From assembly GCA_038523925.1 (NCBI GenBank), contig JBCBIY010000003.1, positions 62,001 to 126,000 of the forward strand: a DNA stretch of 64,000 nt, given 5' to 3'. Below, piece after piece: positions 1 to 8,923 of this stretch. The position numbers and the translations under genes are program-made. Position 1 is the stretch's first letter. Each line of letters opens with the position of its first letter. The notes below the pieces were generated by a model. The model was not told the origin of the DNA. It did no database searches and saw nothing but the letters and a program-made list of their open reading frames with translations. Source of the DNA: JBCBWG01 sp038523925. GTDB taxonomy: Bacteria > Pseudomonadota > Alphaproteobacteria > Rhizobiales > Hyphomicrobiaceae.

Positions 1-657
1 GAGGGCCTTCGCACGCTGAGCGGCGAACGCCTGCAGCGCGAGTTCGCCAAACTTTTCGTGGCGCTACATGCCGCGCATGCGATCCGACAAATGCAACGCT
101 TTGGGGTTTTCGCCGAGCTGCTGCCGTTCGCGCCGGCGCCGGGATTACTCGACGAGCTTCACCAAGGTGAATCCTCGACGCGCAGTTGGCTGACGGCGTT
201 TGCGGCGGTCTTTCTCGAACACGCGAAAGACGTGCGCGTCGCCGCTGATCGCCTACGGCTTTCCAACCGCGACCGCGATGCGCTCATCGCAATGTTGCAG
301 GCGCGCGATCTCGTGCGGGCATCATCGGATCGGCATTTCGGGGCGCAGCACGCGGCCGTCGCATTTGGCCGCGATGCGGCGCTCTCAGGGCTTGCACTTG
401 CGTTCGCCGGCGGCAACGCACGCGCCGATCATCACCGTATCACGGCTGCGATCGCGGCCTGGCCGATCCCCGAGTTCCCGGTCTCAGGAGCCGACTTGAT
501 TGCCGCGGGCGCAACGCCCGGACCTGACCTTGGCCGCCGCCTCGCCGCGCTCAGGCGCGCCTGGGTCGAGAGCGCATTTTCGCTTACGCGCGACGCGCTG
601 CTGGCCGAAGCGAAGACGCAAATCGGACCCTCGCGAGCAAAAGAAAACCCGGCCTGA
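1..657 (+). CDS. cca: CCA-adding enzyme / tRNA nucleotidyltransferase, C-terminal part (5' end outside window)
   Basis: The reading frame is open from base 1 and ends at the TGA at 655-657, giving 218 residues of a longer protein. The first visible residues, EGLRTLSGERLQREFAKL, match the segment after the catalytic head in class II CCA-adding enzymes/poly(A) polymerases, where the LSxER stretch contacts substrate. The C-terminus has the alphaproteobacterial FPVSGADLIAAG...PGPDLGRRL segment. The family adds or repairs the CCA end of tRNA in the cytoplasm. The nucleotidyltransferase head with its metal-binding aspartates lies upstream of the window, so activity cannot be judged here. Its stop codon sits in the loop of a hairpin that works as a terminator for the opposite strand. 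Confidence 0.85.
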   Translation, partial: EGLRTLSGERLQREFAKLFVALHAAHAIRQMQRFGVFAELLPFAPAPGLLDELHQGESSTRSWLTAFAAVFLEHAKDVRVAADRLRLSNRDRDALIAMLQARDLVRASSDRHFGAQHAAVAFGRDAALSGLALAFAGGNARADHHRITAAIAAWPIPEFPVSGADLIAAGATPGPDLGRRLAALRRAWVESAFSLTRDALLAEAKTQIGPSRAKENPA

Positions 658-666
658 GGCCGGGTT
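639..666 (-). terminator. Rho-independent terminator of the H-NS-like gene
   Basis: On the minus strand a perfect 9-bp stem (AACCCGGCC / GGCCGGGTT, 646-654 and 658-666) with a 3-base loop is followed by TTCTTTT (639-645). This lies about 60 bases past the stop of the H-NS-like gene. The loop is the stop codon of the converging CCA-enzyme gene. There is no T-run on the plus-strand side, so I assign it only to the minus strand. Confidence 0.8.
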
Positions 667-728
667 ATCACTGCGATCTCTAAAGCATCGCGATTGCTGG
701 GCGGACGAGACGTCTCGCAAGATCGAAA

Positions 729-1070
729 TCAGATCTTGAAGTCATCCATCTTCGCGCCTTTGTCGAGCTTGGCAACAAGCCAACGCGGCTTGCGTCCACG
801 GCCCGTCCAGGTCTCGCTGGTATTGTCAGGGTTCATGTATTTCGGCGCGACCGTTTTGCCTTTTGTGCTACGGCCACCCATCAGCTCGTTGATCGAAAAG
901 CCGCTGCTGGACGCCAATTCCTCGATCTTCTGTTTAACCTCAGCACGCTCGCGCTCTTTGGCGATACTGATCGCCCGGTTTACGCGTGCCTGAATCTCGA
1001 GAAGGTCCTTAACCGGCATTGCTTCGTAGTCGACGCCGCCGCGGCTGGCCTTCGCTGGTCGCTTGCTCAT
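729..1070 (-). CDS. H-NS histone-like nucleoid protein (HvrA type)
   Basis: A 113-residue protein with the two-part architecture of H-NS proteins: an N-terminal helical oligomerisation region rich in K/R/E (about residues 14-58) and a C-terminal DNA-binding domain with YMNPDNTSETWTGRGRKPRWL-like residues, including the TWTGRGRKP core that inserts into the minor groove. Such proteins silence AT-rich or horizontally acquired DNA; in Rhodobacter the HvrA/Spb members regulate photosynthesis genes. I chose the ATG at 1070 because the family N-terminus aligns there and AGGGCGG precedes it; an upstream ATG at 1124 would add 18 unrelated residues. A TATTAT hexamer (minus strand, 1123-1128) is a possible -10 element. 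The gene is monocistronic, with its own terminator. Confidence 0.88.
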   Translation of the reverse strand: MSKRPAKASRGGVDYEAMPVKDLLEIQARVNRAISIAKERERAEVKQKIEELASSSGFSINELMGGRSTKGKTVAPKYMNPDNTSETWTGRGRKPRWLVAKLDKGAKMDDFKI

Positions 1071-1425
1071 ATTCCGCCCTTTGTGAAAGCTGATATCTGG
1101 AATTCGGAGTTCCCGAAGTGGCATAATATTTCACGCGTTTCAATTCAATTGATTGCCGACGGCAAAGTGAATATCGCGGCGCATGTGGATGATATCAGCA
1201 CACAACGATCGGCCCGTTATCTGTCTAAGCCGGTGATAGAGCCAAGGCGGCTTACTCAGACCTTGGTCTGAATCAAACATTTTACCTCACCTAACCAGCT
1301 GTATTTTATGGTGTTTTCAAGCGTTGCATTGAAGCCCGGTGACTGTCATGTTGCGCCCGCGCCGCTTGAAAACTGCAGGAATTCGGCTTTGCAGGCGCGG
1401 CAAATCATGAGGATCGGAGTTGCCT
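1071..1425. other. Divergent intergenic region with an inverted repeat
   Basis: These 355 bases separate the H-NS-like gene (leftward) from the dehydratase gene (rightward) and are visibly richer in A and T than the surrounding genes, so both promoters should lie here. The only structured element I see is the inverted repeat TCAGACC-TT-GGTCTGA at 1256-1271, a possible operator. No convincing gene was found. Confidence 0.5.
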
Positions 1426-2367
1426 ATGGCCCGTCTTGCCATCAATAGAGAGACGGTTTCAAGCAGCTATAATCGCATCCGCAGCCGAATACGGCGGACA
1501 CCAACCCTTCAGATCGCGCCGCGGGATATCGCATGCGAATTCGGCGAGCTGCACCTGAAGTTGGAGTTGCTCCAGCACGCCGGTTCGTTCAAGACGCGGG
1601 GTGCTTTCACGCATTTCGTCGTGGGCGAGACGCCTGAGGCTGGCGTGGTGGCCGCATCTGGCGGGAACCACGGTGCCGCTGTCGCCTTCGCAGCCCGCGA
1701 AATGGGGGCAAAAGCCTCAATCTTCGTGCCGGAAATCGCCGATCCTGCGAAAACGCAGCGCATCTCAGAACTCGGCGCGGAGTTACATGTCGGCGGCGCG
1801 TTGTATGCCGATGCTCTGAAAGCCGCTGAAGCCTTTGCAGCGGAAACCGGCGCCAAGCAGATCCACGCATTCGATCAGCCGGAAACCTTGATCGGCCAGG
1901 GCAGCGTCGGCCTCGAATTGGAACAACAGGCGCCGGGGTTGAATACCGTCTTAGTTGCCGTCGGTGGTGGCGGCCTGATTGGAGGAATTGCGGCCTGGTA
2001 TCAGGGCCGCGTCAAGATCGTCTCGGTGGAACCGAAAACCGCAGCCGCACTCAAAGCGGCCATGGATGCCGGCGCCCCGACCGACGTTGACGTCTCAGGC
2101 ATCGCAGCCGACAGCCTTGGCGCAAGCCGCGTTGGTCGCTTGGCGTTCCCGCTCTGCCAGTCATTCGTTGAAGAGACCGTGCTCGTCACCGACGACGATA
2201 TCAAAGCGGCGCAGGCGGTCCTTTGGCAATCGACCCGGCTCGTCGCGGAACCTGGCGGCGCAGCCGCACTCGCAGCGCTCATCTCCGGCGCCTATAAACC
2301 GGGGCCCGATGAGCGCGTTGGCGTTATCATCTGTGGCGCCAACACGCGCACGCTGCCGGGCGTTTGA
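1426..2367 (+). CDS. PLP-dependent threonine/serine dehydratase
   Basis: A 313-residue fold-type II PLP enzyme. SFKTRGA carries the Schiff-base lysine (Lys56), SGGNHG binds the substrate carboxylate, GGGGLIGG binds the cofactor phosphate, and a late ICGANT stretch fits the end of the catalytic domain. The family deaminates L-threonine or L-serine to 2-oxobutyrate or pyruvate in the cytosol. There is no C-terminal ACT domain, so it resembles the short catabolic/promiscuous enzymes rather than feedback-regulated IlvA; serine racemase or hydroxyaspartate dehydratase activity is possible in the same family. The ATG at 1426 has GGAG six bases upstream, which favours it over the in-frame TTG at 1420. 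The ABC-F gene follows after 47 bases. Confidence 0.85.
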   Translation: MARLAINRETVSSSYNRIRSRIRRTPTLQIAPRDIACEFGELHLKLELLQHAGSFKTRGAFTHFVVGETPEAGVVAASGGNHGAAVAFAAREMGAKASIFVPEIADPAKTQRISELGAELHVGGALYADALKAAEAFAAETGAKQIHAFDQPETLIGQGSVGLELEQQAPGLNTVLVAVGGGGLIGGIAAWYQGRVKIVSVEPKTAAALKAAMDAGAPTDVDVSGIAADSLGASRVGRLAFPLCQSFVEETVLVTDDDIKAAQAVLWQSTRLVAEPGGAAALAALISGAYKPGPDERVGVIICGANTRTLPGV

Positions 2368-2414
2368 CCCCGGTTCACCGATCGCACGCATCTGACCCAA
2401 GAGGACGCCCGCCC

Positions 2415-4247
2415 GTGGCAAGCCCCGTCCTGATCCTGCGCGACACGCAACTCACGTTCGGCGGCACACCGCTGCTGACGGGCGCCGACCTGCAGGTCGG
2501 GCCGCAGGATCGCATCTGCCTCGTTGGCCGCAACGGTTCGGGCAAGTCGACGCTGCTCAAGATTGCAGCCGGCCTCGTCGAACCCGACGCCGGCGAGCGC
2601 TTCGTTCAGCCAGGCGTCGACATCGCTTACCTGCCGCAAGAACCTGATCTTACCGCCCACGAGACGGTGGGTGCCTACGTCGACGCCGGCTTCGCAGAAG
2701 GCCAGTCGACCCATCGGGGATACGCCATGCTTGACGCGCTTGGCGTCGACCCTGCGCGGCACCCCGGCACGCTATCCGGGGGTGAAGGACGCCGCGCCGC
2801 TCTCGCCCGGACGCTTGCGCCCGCCCCGCGCGTCCTGCTGCTCGACGAGCCAACAAACCACCTCGACCTGCCGACGATCGAGTGGCTTGAGACGACACTC
2901 GACGGCAATCGCGGCGCACTGGTTCTGATCAGCCACGACCGGCGGTTTCTCGAGAAGCTCTCGCGGCGGACGGTCTGGCTCGATCGCGGCACATGCCGGA
3001 CGCTCGACAAGGGTTTCGCCGCGTTTGAAGACTGGCGCGATACCGTCTTTGAGACCGAGGCGGAAGATGCCCACAAGCTCGCGCGGCGGATCGCGCGGGA
3101 AGAGCACTGGATGCAGGGCGGTGTCTCGGGCCGGCGCAAGCGCAACATGCGCCGCGTTGGAGAGCTTCAACGCATGCGCGAGACGCAGCGAACAGCACTC
3201 GCCAAGCCTGGAAGCGTTCGCTTTGAAGCCTCAGAGGCTGAGGCATCCGGCAAGCTGGTCATCGAGGCGAGGGGTGTCTCCAAAGGATACGACAGCGCAG
3301 CCCCCGTCGTCCGGGACGTCTCGATCCGCATTGCGCGCGGCGACCGGCTCGGCATCGTCGGCGCGAACGGGGCCGGCAAGACGACCCTCGTAAAGCTGCT
3401 AACGGGCCGCCTTGATCCGGATGAAGGCAGCGTGCGGCAAGGTGCGAACGTCGAGGTGCTGTGGCTCGACCAGGCGCGCGGCGACCTCGACGACAATGCG
3501 ACGTTGACGGATGTGCTGACCGGCGGTCGCGGCGACACGGTCATGGTCAATGGCAAGCCGCGCCATGTTGCGACCTACCTCAAGGACTTTTTGTTCTTGC
3601 CCGAGCAGGCCCGCAGTCCGGTCTCGGCGTTGTCTGGCGGGGAGCGCGCGCGCCTGCTGCTCGCCCGCGCGCTGGCGCTGCCCTCGAACCTGATGGTGCT
3701 GGACGAGCCGACCAACGACCTCGATCTTGAAACACTCGACCTGCTGCAGGAACTGCTCGCTGACTACGCCGGCACGCTGATCATCGTCAGTCACGATCGC
3801 GATTTTCTCGACCGGACCTGTCAGAGCATCCTCGCAAACGACGGCGACGGCGGCTGGACGCAATTCGCTGGCGGCTATTCGGATATGCGCGCGCAGCGGG
3901 ACGCACGCGACGGCGAACGCGAGACGCCTCAGCCGATGCAGTCGGAGCCGCGGCCCCGCACTGCGACGCAATCCGAACCGGCAAAACCCGCGCGGCCGCA
4001 GCGCCAGCAAACGAAGCTGTCATTCAAAGACAAACACGCGCTCGAAACCCTTCCGGCGCGGATTGAAGCGCTCGAAACCGACATCGCCCGGCATTCAGAA
4101 ACGCTGGCCGATACCAACCTGTTTAGCCGCGATCCGGCCGCGTTCGAAGCGGCGACCACGGCATTGACGAAAGCACAGACCGAACTTGCCAACGCAGAAG
4201 AGCAGTGGCTTGAACTCGAAATGCGCCGCGAGGAACTGGAAGGCTGA
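2415..4247 (+). CDS. ABC-F family ATPase (Uup-like)
   Basis: About 610 residues with two tandem ABC nucleotide-binding domains and no membrane segment, as in ABC-F proteins that act on ribosomes or, for Uup, also on branched DNA. Domain 1 has Walker A GRNGSGKST (about residue 38), signature LSGGE (about 120) and LLLDEPTNHLD. Domain 2 has GANGAGKTT (about 316), LSGGERARLLLARAL (about 406) and VLDEPTNDLD. The C-terminal 80 residues are charged and helical (LETLPARIEALETDIARH...), the coiled-coil tail typical of Uup, which binds branched DNA. The start used is the GTG at 2415, where homology begins; an AAGAGG stretch lies about ten bases upstream. An in-frame start at 2364 would add a 17-residue tail. 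Confidence 0.9.
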   Translation: MASPVLILRDTQLTFGGTPLLTGADLQVGPQDRICLVGRNGSGKSTLLKIAAGLVEPDAGERFVQPGVDIAYLPQEPDLTAHETVGAYVDAGFAEGQSTHRGYAMLDALGVDPARHPGTLSGGEGRRAALARTLAPAPRVLLLDEPTNHLDLPTIEWLETTLDGNRGALVLISHDRRFLEKLSRRTVWLDRGTCRTLDKGFAAFEDWRDTVFETEAEDAHKLARRIAREEHWMQGGVSGRRKRNMRRVGELQRMRETQRTALAKPGSVRFEASEAEASGKLVIEARGVSKGYDSAAPVVRDVSIRIARGDRLGIVGANGAGKTTLVKLLTGRLDPDEGSVRQGANVEVLWLDQARGDLDDNATLTDVLTGGRGDTVMVNGKPRHVATYLKDFLFLPEQARSPVSALSGGERARLLLARALALPSNLMVLDEPTNDLDLETLDLLQELLADYAGTLIIVSHDRDFLDRTCQSILANDGDGGWTQFAGGYSDMRAQRDARDGERETPQPMQSEPRPRTATQSEPAKPARPQRQQTKLSFKDKHALETLPARIEALETDIARHSETLADTNLFSRDPAAFEAATTALTKAQTELANAEEQWLELEMRREELEG

Positions 4248-4254
4248 TCCGACC

Positions 4255-5502
4255 TCAGCGCGCTGTGTTCCCGCTCCGCTCCGGCACGCCGAACATCTCG
4301 AAGCAGACATCGGCAAGCTTGGCGACGCCCGCTTTGATCGTGTCGGCATCCGGGTTTGCATAGCAAATGCGGATCTTGCGCCGCGCGTCAGGCTCGATCG
4401 ACCATTCCGCACCGGGATTGACCGCAATACCGAGTTCACCGGCGCGCGCGGCGAGCGCCGTCGTGTCGACGGTCTCTGGAAGCGTGACCCATAGAAAAAT
4501 GCCGCCGCGCGGGGTCTCGAACTCGGCCGCCGTCCCGAACTGCTCGCCAAGCGCCGCCGTCAGCACTTCGGATTTCGCCTTAAGCGCCGCGTTGAGGTTT
4601 GCGACATGCGTGTCGAAGCGATCGGCGCAGTACTCAGCCAGCATCATCTGCTCGAGCGCTCCGGACCCCGCATCGGTCTTTAACGCGAGCAGCCGCGACA
4701 ACAATGGCCACGGTGCTACGACGTAGCCAACGCGCAGGGCCGGTGCGAGTGACTTGGAAAACGAGCCCAAGTAGACGACGCGCCCGTCGGTATCGCCGGC
4801 GTAGATCGCAGGCGGTCGGTCGCCATCGAACACGAGGTCGGCGTAGCAGTCGTCTTCAAAGATTGTCGTATTGAACTCAGCAGCAAGCGCTCGCATCTCC
4901 GCCCGGCGGCGCTCCGGAAGGATGGTCGCGGTCGGGTTTTGCACGGTCGGGATCGTATAGATGTACTTGGGCGTCACGCCGCGCGACTTGAGCGTGCTGA
5001 GCGCCTCGCGCAGGGCATCCGTCCGCATGCCTTCGCCGTCGAGCGGCACGCCGACAGCCTTGACACCAAGGCGGCTCAACCGCGAGAGCACGCCGCCATA
5101 GTTCGCCGCTTCGATAATGACCGTATCGCCCCGCGACAGCAGCGCCGCATTGATGAGGTCCATGCCCTGCAACGAGCCGGAGACCATCAGAATATCATCG
5201 GGGGTCGCGGCAATCCCGCAGTTGCGCTCCAGCTTGTCCGACAGAAACGCGCGCAGCGGCAGGTAGCCTTGCGGACCGCTTTCGAGGCTGTACGTGGCAA
5301 GCGTGCGCCCTTCGCGCGCGAGCACTTTCTGCAACGCGTCTTGGAAGTCCGCAGTTGGGATGGCCTCAGGCGCGTTGTGCCCGCCGACGAAGTTGTACTG
5401 CGGAAAAGCTGACCAGCGCGATGCGGGTGCCGGGGTATCCGGCCTTAGGGCATCCGCGAACGGCGACGATGCCTCCGCCACCTGGCTCACCTGATCCGCC
5501 AT
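4255..5502 (-). CDS. PLP-dependent aminotransferase, class I/II (2-aminoadipate/KAT-II type)
   Basis: A 415-residue fold-type I aminotransferase. The N-terminal YNFVGGHNAPEAIP and YSLESGPQGYLPLR, the VSGSLQGMDL glycine-rich turn, IPTVQNPTA and SFSKSLAPALRVGYV (Schiff-base Lys250) match the stand-alone relatives of MocR aminotransferase domains, which include 2-aminoadipate and aromatic/branched-chain aminotransferases. The exact amino donor cannot be told from the sequence. GGGAGG lies five bases before the ATG. It converges with the ABC-F gene, with only seven bases between the two stop codons, and lies 112 bases downstream of ligA on the same strand. Confidence 0.85.
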   Translation of the reverse strand: MADQVSQVAEASSPFADALRPDTPAPASRWSAFPQYNFVGGHNAPEAIPTADFQDALQKVLAREGRTLATYSLESGPQGYLPLRAFLSDKLERNCGIAATPDDILMVSGSLQGMDLINAALLSRGDTVIIEAANYGGVLSRLSRLGVKAVGVPLDGEGMRTDALREALSTLKSRGVTPKYIYTIPTVQNPTATILPERRRAEMRALAAEFNTTIFEDDCYADLVFDGDRPPAIYAGDTDGRVVYLGSFSKSLAPALRVGYVVAPWPLLSRLLALKTDAGSGALEQMMLAEYCADRFDTHVANLNAALKAKSEVLTAALGEQFGTAAEFETPRGGIFLWVTLPETVDTTALAARAGELGIAVNPGAEWSIEPDARRKIRICYANPDADTIKAGVAKLADVCFEMFGVPERSGNTAR

Positions 5503-5614
5503 CGCAACCTCCCATGCGTGTTCTCGTTTGCACCATCAAAGCCGAGCCAACGGTTCCGGGCAACACGCTTGTGATGCGGGCGCGCGTTACCGTTCCGGTG
5601 GGCTGCGAGACCGG

Positions 5615-7762
5615 TTAGCTCTCCGCGATCAAGTCCAGCCAGCCCTGCTCGTCGAGCACCTGCACGCCGAGGTCACGCGCCTTCGTTAGTTTCGAGCCGG
5701 CTTCGGCGCCGGCCACAACGATATCCGTCTTCTTGGAGACGGAGCCGGACACCTTTGCGCCAAGCCGCTCAGCCTGTGCCTTGGCTTCGCTTCGGCTCAA
5801 CTTCTCGAGTGTGCCTGTGAACACAACCGTCTTGCCGAGCACAGCCGACTGCGTTGCAACTTCGCGCGTGAACGGTTCAGGCGTCACTTCTTTCAAAAGC
5901 GCGTCGACGGCTGCGATGTTGTGGTCTTCTTCAAAGAACGAGATCAGCGCCGCGACCACCGTCTCGCCAATGCCATCGAGCGATAGAAACTCGAGAGCCG
6001 CCTCTGTCGGCTTGCCATCAGCAGTGTGCAGCCCGTCCGCAACGGCGCGATCGACGGCTGCCCGAAACGCGTCCCACGTCCCGAATGCACCCGCGAGGTC
6101 CGCTGCAGTGCCGTCGCCGACATGGCGGATGCCGAGCCCGAAGATCAGCCGATCAAGCGGAACGGTGCGCCTGTCTTCAATGGCCGCAAAGAGCTTCTCG
6201 ACCGACTTGGCACCGTAGCCTTTGACGGTTGCGAGCGGCTCTGAATGGCGGGCATCGCGTGCGGCAAGTGTGTAGATGTCGGCTGGCTGCATCACCCGCC
6301 CGGTCTCGTAGAGAAACTCGACCTGCTTGCCGCCGAGCCCTTCGATGTCGACGGCGTTGCGCGACACGTAGTGCCGGAGACGTTCCTTCGCTTGCGCCGG
6401 GCAGACGAGGCCACCGGTACAGCGCCGCACGACGTCTGCCACGCCCTTGGCGTCGACCTCGCGGACGGCGTGACTGCCGCAGACCGGGCAGATGTCGGGG
6501 AACACAAACGGTTTGCTGTTCGGCCCGCGTTCGTTGCCAGGCGCCGGCCCCAGCACCTGCGGGATCACGTCACCAGCGCGCTGCAAACGAACGAGATCAC
6601 CGACGCGGACATCCTTGCGCGCGATCTCATCTTCGTTGTGCAGCGTGGCGTTTGAGACGACGACGCCGCCGACGTTGACCGACTGAAGCTTGGCAACGGG
6701 CGTCAAACTGCCGGTGCGGCCGACCTGGATGTCGATCGCCTCCAGCCGTGTCACGGCCTGCTCGGCCGGAAACTTATGCGCGATCGCCCAACGCGGCGCG
6801 CGGCTGACAAAGCCAAGCCGGTCCTGATAGTCGAGCCGGTCCACCTTGTAGACGATGCCGTCGATGTCGTAGCCGAGCCCCGCGCGATCCGCGTTGCGCG
6901 CTTCGTAATAGGCAATGAGATCGTCGGCCGATGCGCACCGTTCGGTCAGCGGGTTGGTCGGCAGGCCCCAGCCGGCGAACGTCGCGATCATGCCGGACTG
7001 CGTGTCTGCCGGAAGCGACGAAACTTCGCCCCAGGTGTAGGCGAAAAATTTGAGCGGGCGGCTGGCGGTCACGGACACATCAAGCTGGCGCAGCGAACCA
7101 GCGGCCGCGTTGCGCGGATTCGCAAACGTCTTTGCGCCCGCCGCCTCCTGCGCCGCATTGAGCGCGGCAAAGTCGTCGTGGCCCAGATAGATCTCGCCGC
7201 GGACTTCGAGCACGTCGGGGATCGACTTGCCTTTGAGGCGCTTCGGGATCGCCTTGATCGTCTCGACATTTGCCGTGACGTCCTCGCCCTCCTGCCCGTC
7301 ACCGCGGGTCGCCGCTTGTGCGAACCGCCCGGCTTCGTAGCGAAGCGCGATCGAGAGCCCATCGATTTTCGGTTCGGCCGTAAACGCGAGATCATCGTCC
7401 GGCGTCAGGCTCAAAAATTTGCGGATGCGGGCTTCGAACTCGGAGACATCTTCGGCACTGAACGCGTTGCCAAGCGACAGCATCGGCACGGCATGGCGCA
7501 CCTTCCCGAACGCATCGCGCGGAGCCGATCCAACCCGGTTGCTTGGACTGTCGGGCCGCACTAGCTCCGGATGCGCCTTCTCGAGCGCATCGAGCTCGCG
7601 GCGCATCGCGTCGTAGTCGGCATCTGAGATCTCCGGCGCGTCATCGCGGTGATAAAGCGCGTCGTGGCGCGCGATCTCAGCGGTCAGCCGCGCGATCTCT
7701 GCGGCTGTGTCGGCTTGTGATGCGCCGTTGCTCTGATCGGTTTTTTGGGCGCGCTTGGCCAT
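5615..7762 (-). CDS. ligA: NAD+-dependent DNA ligase LigA
   Basis: A 715-residue protein with the full LigA layout: N-terminal Ia domain (HDALYHRDDAPEISDADYD, which binds NMN), adenylation domain with EPKIDGLS (Lys132 is AMP-modified), OB fold, a four-cysteine zinc finger (CPVCG...RRCTGGLVCP), helix-hairpin-helix repeats and a C-terminal BRCT domain (GKTVVFTGTL). It seals nicks during replication and repair using NAD+. The ATG at 7762 has GGAG seven bases upstream; an upstream in-frame ATG at 7786 has no ribosome-binding site. In related genomes recN often sits between bamD and ligA; here only 124 bases separate them and recN is absent. Confidence 0.97.
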   Translation of the reverse strand: MAKRAQKTDQSNGASQADTAAEIARLTAEIARHDALYHRDDAPEISDADYDAMRRELDALEKAHPELVRPDSPSNRVGSAPRDAFGKVRHAVPMLSLGNAFSAEDVSEFEARIRKFLSLTPDDDLAFTAEPKIDGLSIALRYEAGRFAQAATRGDGQEGEDVTANVETIKAIPKRLKGKSIPDVLEVRGEIYLGHDDFAALNAAQEAAGAKTFANPRNAAAGSLRQLDVSVTASRPLKFFAYTWGEVSSLPADTQSGMIATFAGWGLPTNPLTERCASADDLIAYYEARNADRAGLGYDIDGIVYKVDRLDYQDRLGFVSRAPRWAIAHKFPAEQAVTRLEAIDIQVGRTGSLTPVAKLQSVNVGGVVVSNATLHNEDEIARKDVRVGDLVRLQRAGDVIPQVLGPAPGNERGPNSKPFVFPDICPVCGSHAVREVDAKGVADVVRRCTGGLVCPAQAKERLRHYVSRNAVDIEGLGGKQVEFLYETGRVMQPADIYTLAARDARHSEPLATVKGYGAKSVEKLFAAIEDRRTVPLDRLIFGLGIRHVGDGTAADLAGAFGTWDAFRAAVDRAVADGLHTADGKPTEAALEFLSLDGIGETVVAALISFFEEDHNIAAVDALLKEVTPEPFTREVATQSAVLGKTVVFTGTLEKLSRSEAKAQAERLGAKVSGSVSKKTDIVVAGAEAGSKLTKARDLGVQVLDEQGWLDLIAES

Positions 7763-7886
7763 GGGCGGGCTCCGAACGGATTGCATCGGAGACTTATAAG
7801 CGCGCTTCGGTGCAAACGGGAAAACGGCGCGCGAACGCTGGATTGCCGCGGATCATCTAAGGGGAGCGGCACGCGTCAGCTCTGGC

Positions 7887-8744
7887 TTAATTCCAGAGAC
7901 GCGGCACCTTAAAGTTCGCGAACTGGCGCGCGAGCCAGGAGCCGGAGCTTTGGCGCGGGGCGAGCCCGTCGGACTTAATCAGCGCATAGGAGTCCTTGTA
8001 CCACTTCGACTCTGGGAAGTTATGGCCAAGGATCGCGACCGCCGTCTGCGCTTCGTTCGTGATGCCAAGCGCCATGTAGGATTCTGCAAGTCGCGCCAGC
8101 GCTTCTTCGACATGCTTGGTTGTCTGGTATTCCTGGACGACGACCTTGAAGCGGTTGATCGCCGCGACATGATTGCCGCGCTTCAGGTAGTAGCGCCCGA
8201 CATTCATCTCAGACGCCGCAAGCGAGTCCATCGCGATGCGAATGCGGTTGTCTGCCTCGCGCGCGTATTTGCTGTCAGGATAGCGCGTCTTCAGGATTTG
8301 ATACTCGGCAAGCGCCTTACGCGTCGCAGACTGATCGCGGTTGGGGCTGCGGATATCGCCAAAGTGGCTGCTCGCGATAATGTGGTGTGCGAACGGCGCA
8401 TCCTTCGTGCCTGGGTGCATCGTCGTGTAGCGGCGCGCCGTTGCGATCGCCTCTGGGTACTTGCCGCCCTTGAAGTACGCGTACGCCGCCATCACGATCG
8501 CGCGGCGTGCTTCCGGCGCGTACGGGTGATCGCGGTCGAGGTCTTCGAACTTTTTGGCCGCCCGTTCCCAACGGCCGCGGGTCAGGTGCCGGTCAGCCGT
8601 CGCGTACATCTTGCCGGGCGGATCAGGCTGCAGAAGTTTTTGCGCCGTACCGCTGCCACTGCTCGCGCATCCGGCCGTAACCAGAATGACCGCGAAGCAG
8701 GCCGCGATTGCGAACCATGTCTCGAGTAGAGATCCGCGTTTCAT
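7887..8744 (-). CDS. bamD: Outer-membrane assembly lipoprotein BamD
   Basis: A 285-residue protein beginning with a lipoprotein signal peptide that ends in the lipobox LVTAGC (Cys26), so it should be anchored in the outer membrane facing the periplasm. TPR-like helical repeats follow (YFKGGKYPEAIATARRY..., YYLKRGNHVAAINRFKVVV...), the scaffold through which BamD contacts BamA and nascent outer-membrane proteins. The start at 8744 gives a normal signal peptide; longer in-frame starts would bury it. It lies downstream of lpxC on the same strand, after the dcw cluster, as usual in alphaproteobacteria. Confidence 0.93.
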   Translation of the reverse strand: MKRGSLLETWFAIAACFAVILVTAGCASSGSGTAQKLLQPDPPGKMYATADRHLTRGRWERAAKKFEDLDRDHPYAPEARRAIVMAAYAYFKGGKYPEAIATARRYTTMHPGTKDAPFAHHIIASSHFGDIRSPNRDQSATRKALAEYQILKTRYPDSKYAREADNRIRIAMDSLAASEMNVGRYYLKRGNHVAAINRFKVVVQEYQTTKHVEEALARLAESYMALGITNEAQTAVAILGHNFPESKWYKDSYALIKSDGLAPRQSSGSWLARQFANFKVPRLWN

Positions 8745-8904
8745 TATTCGGGTGGCCCCGGTGCCCTGAGTTAAACCCGTCGTGCGCATGCGCCGTGCCC
8801 CAGCTGCAGCGCGCCCGACTCGTTTGTCACGATAGCCGTGTGCCGCCCACTGCGGAAGCATTTCGATCCGGAAACCTCGGCCGAAAAATGACCTCGGCCT
8901 GGAA

Positions 8905-8923
8905 CCGGCGAGCTACTCGCCGG
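8905..8923 (-). repeat. Perfect inverted repeat across the lpxC stop codon
   Basis: CCGGCGAG-CTA-CTCGCCGG: 8-bp arms with the lpxC stop (TAG on the minus strand) as the loop. No T-run follows in the direction of lpxC, so it is not a classical terminator. It could stabilise the transcript 3' end or slow passage into bamD. Confidence 0.5.

Noticed and set aside
5512..5618. Short plus-strand frame between the aminotransferase and ligA genes
   Set aside because: About 34 codons without a ribosome-binding site, overlapping the ligA stop; no sign of coding.
8850..8905. Terminator after lpxC formed by the CCTCGGCC repeats
   Set aside because: The two copies are direct repeats, and the 6-bp stem that can form has a 9-base loop and no T-run after it.
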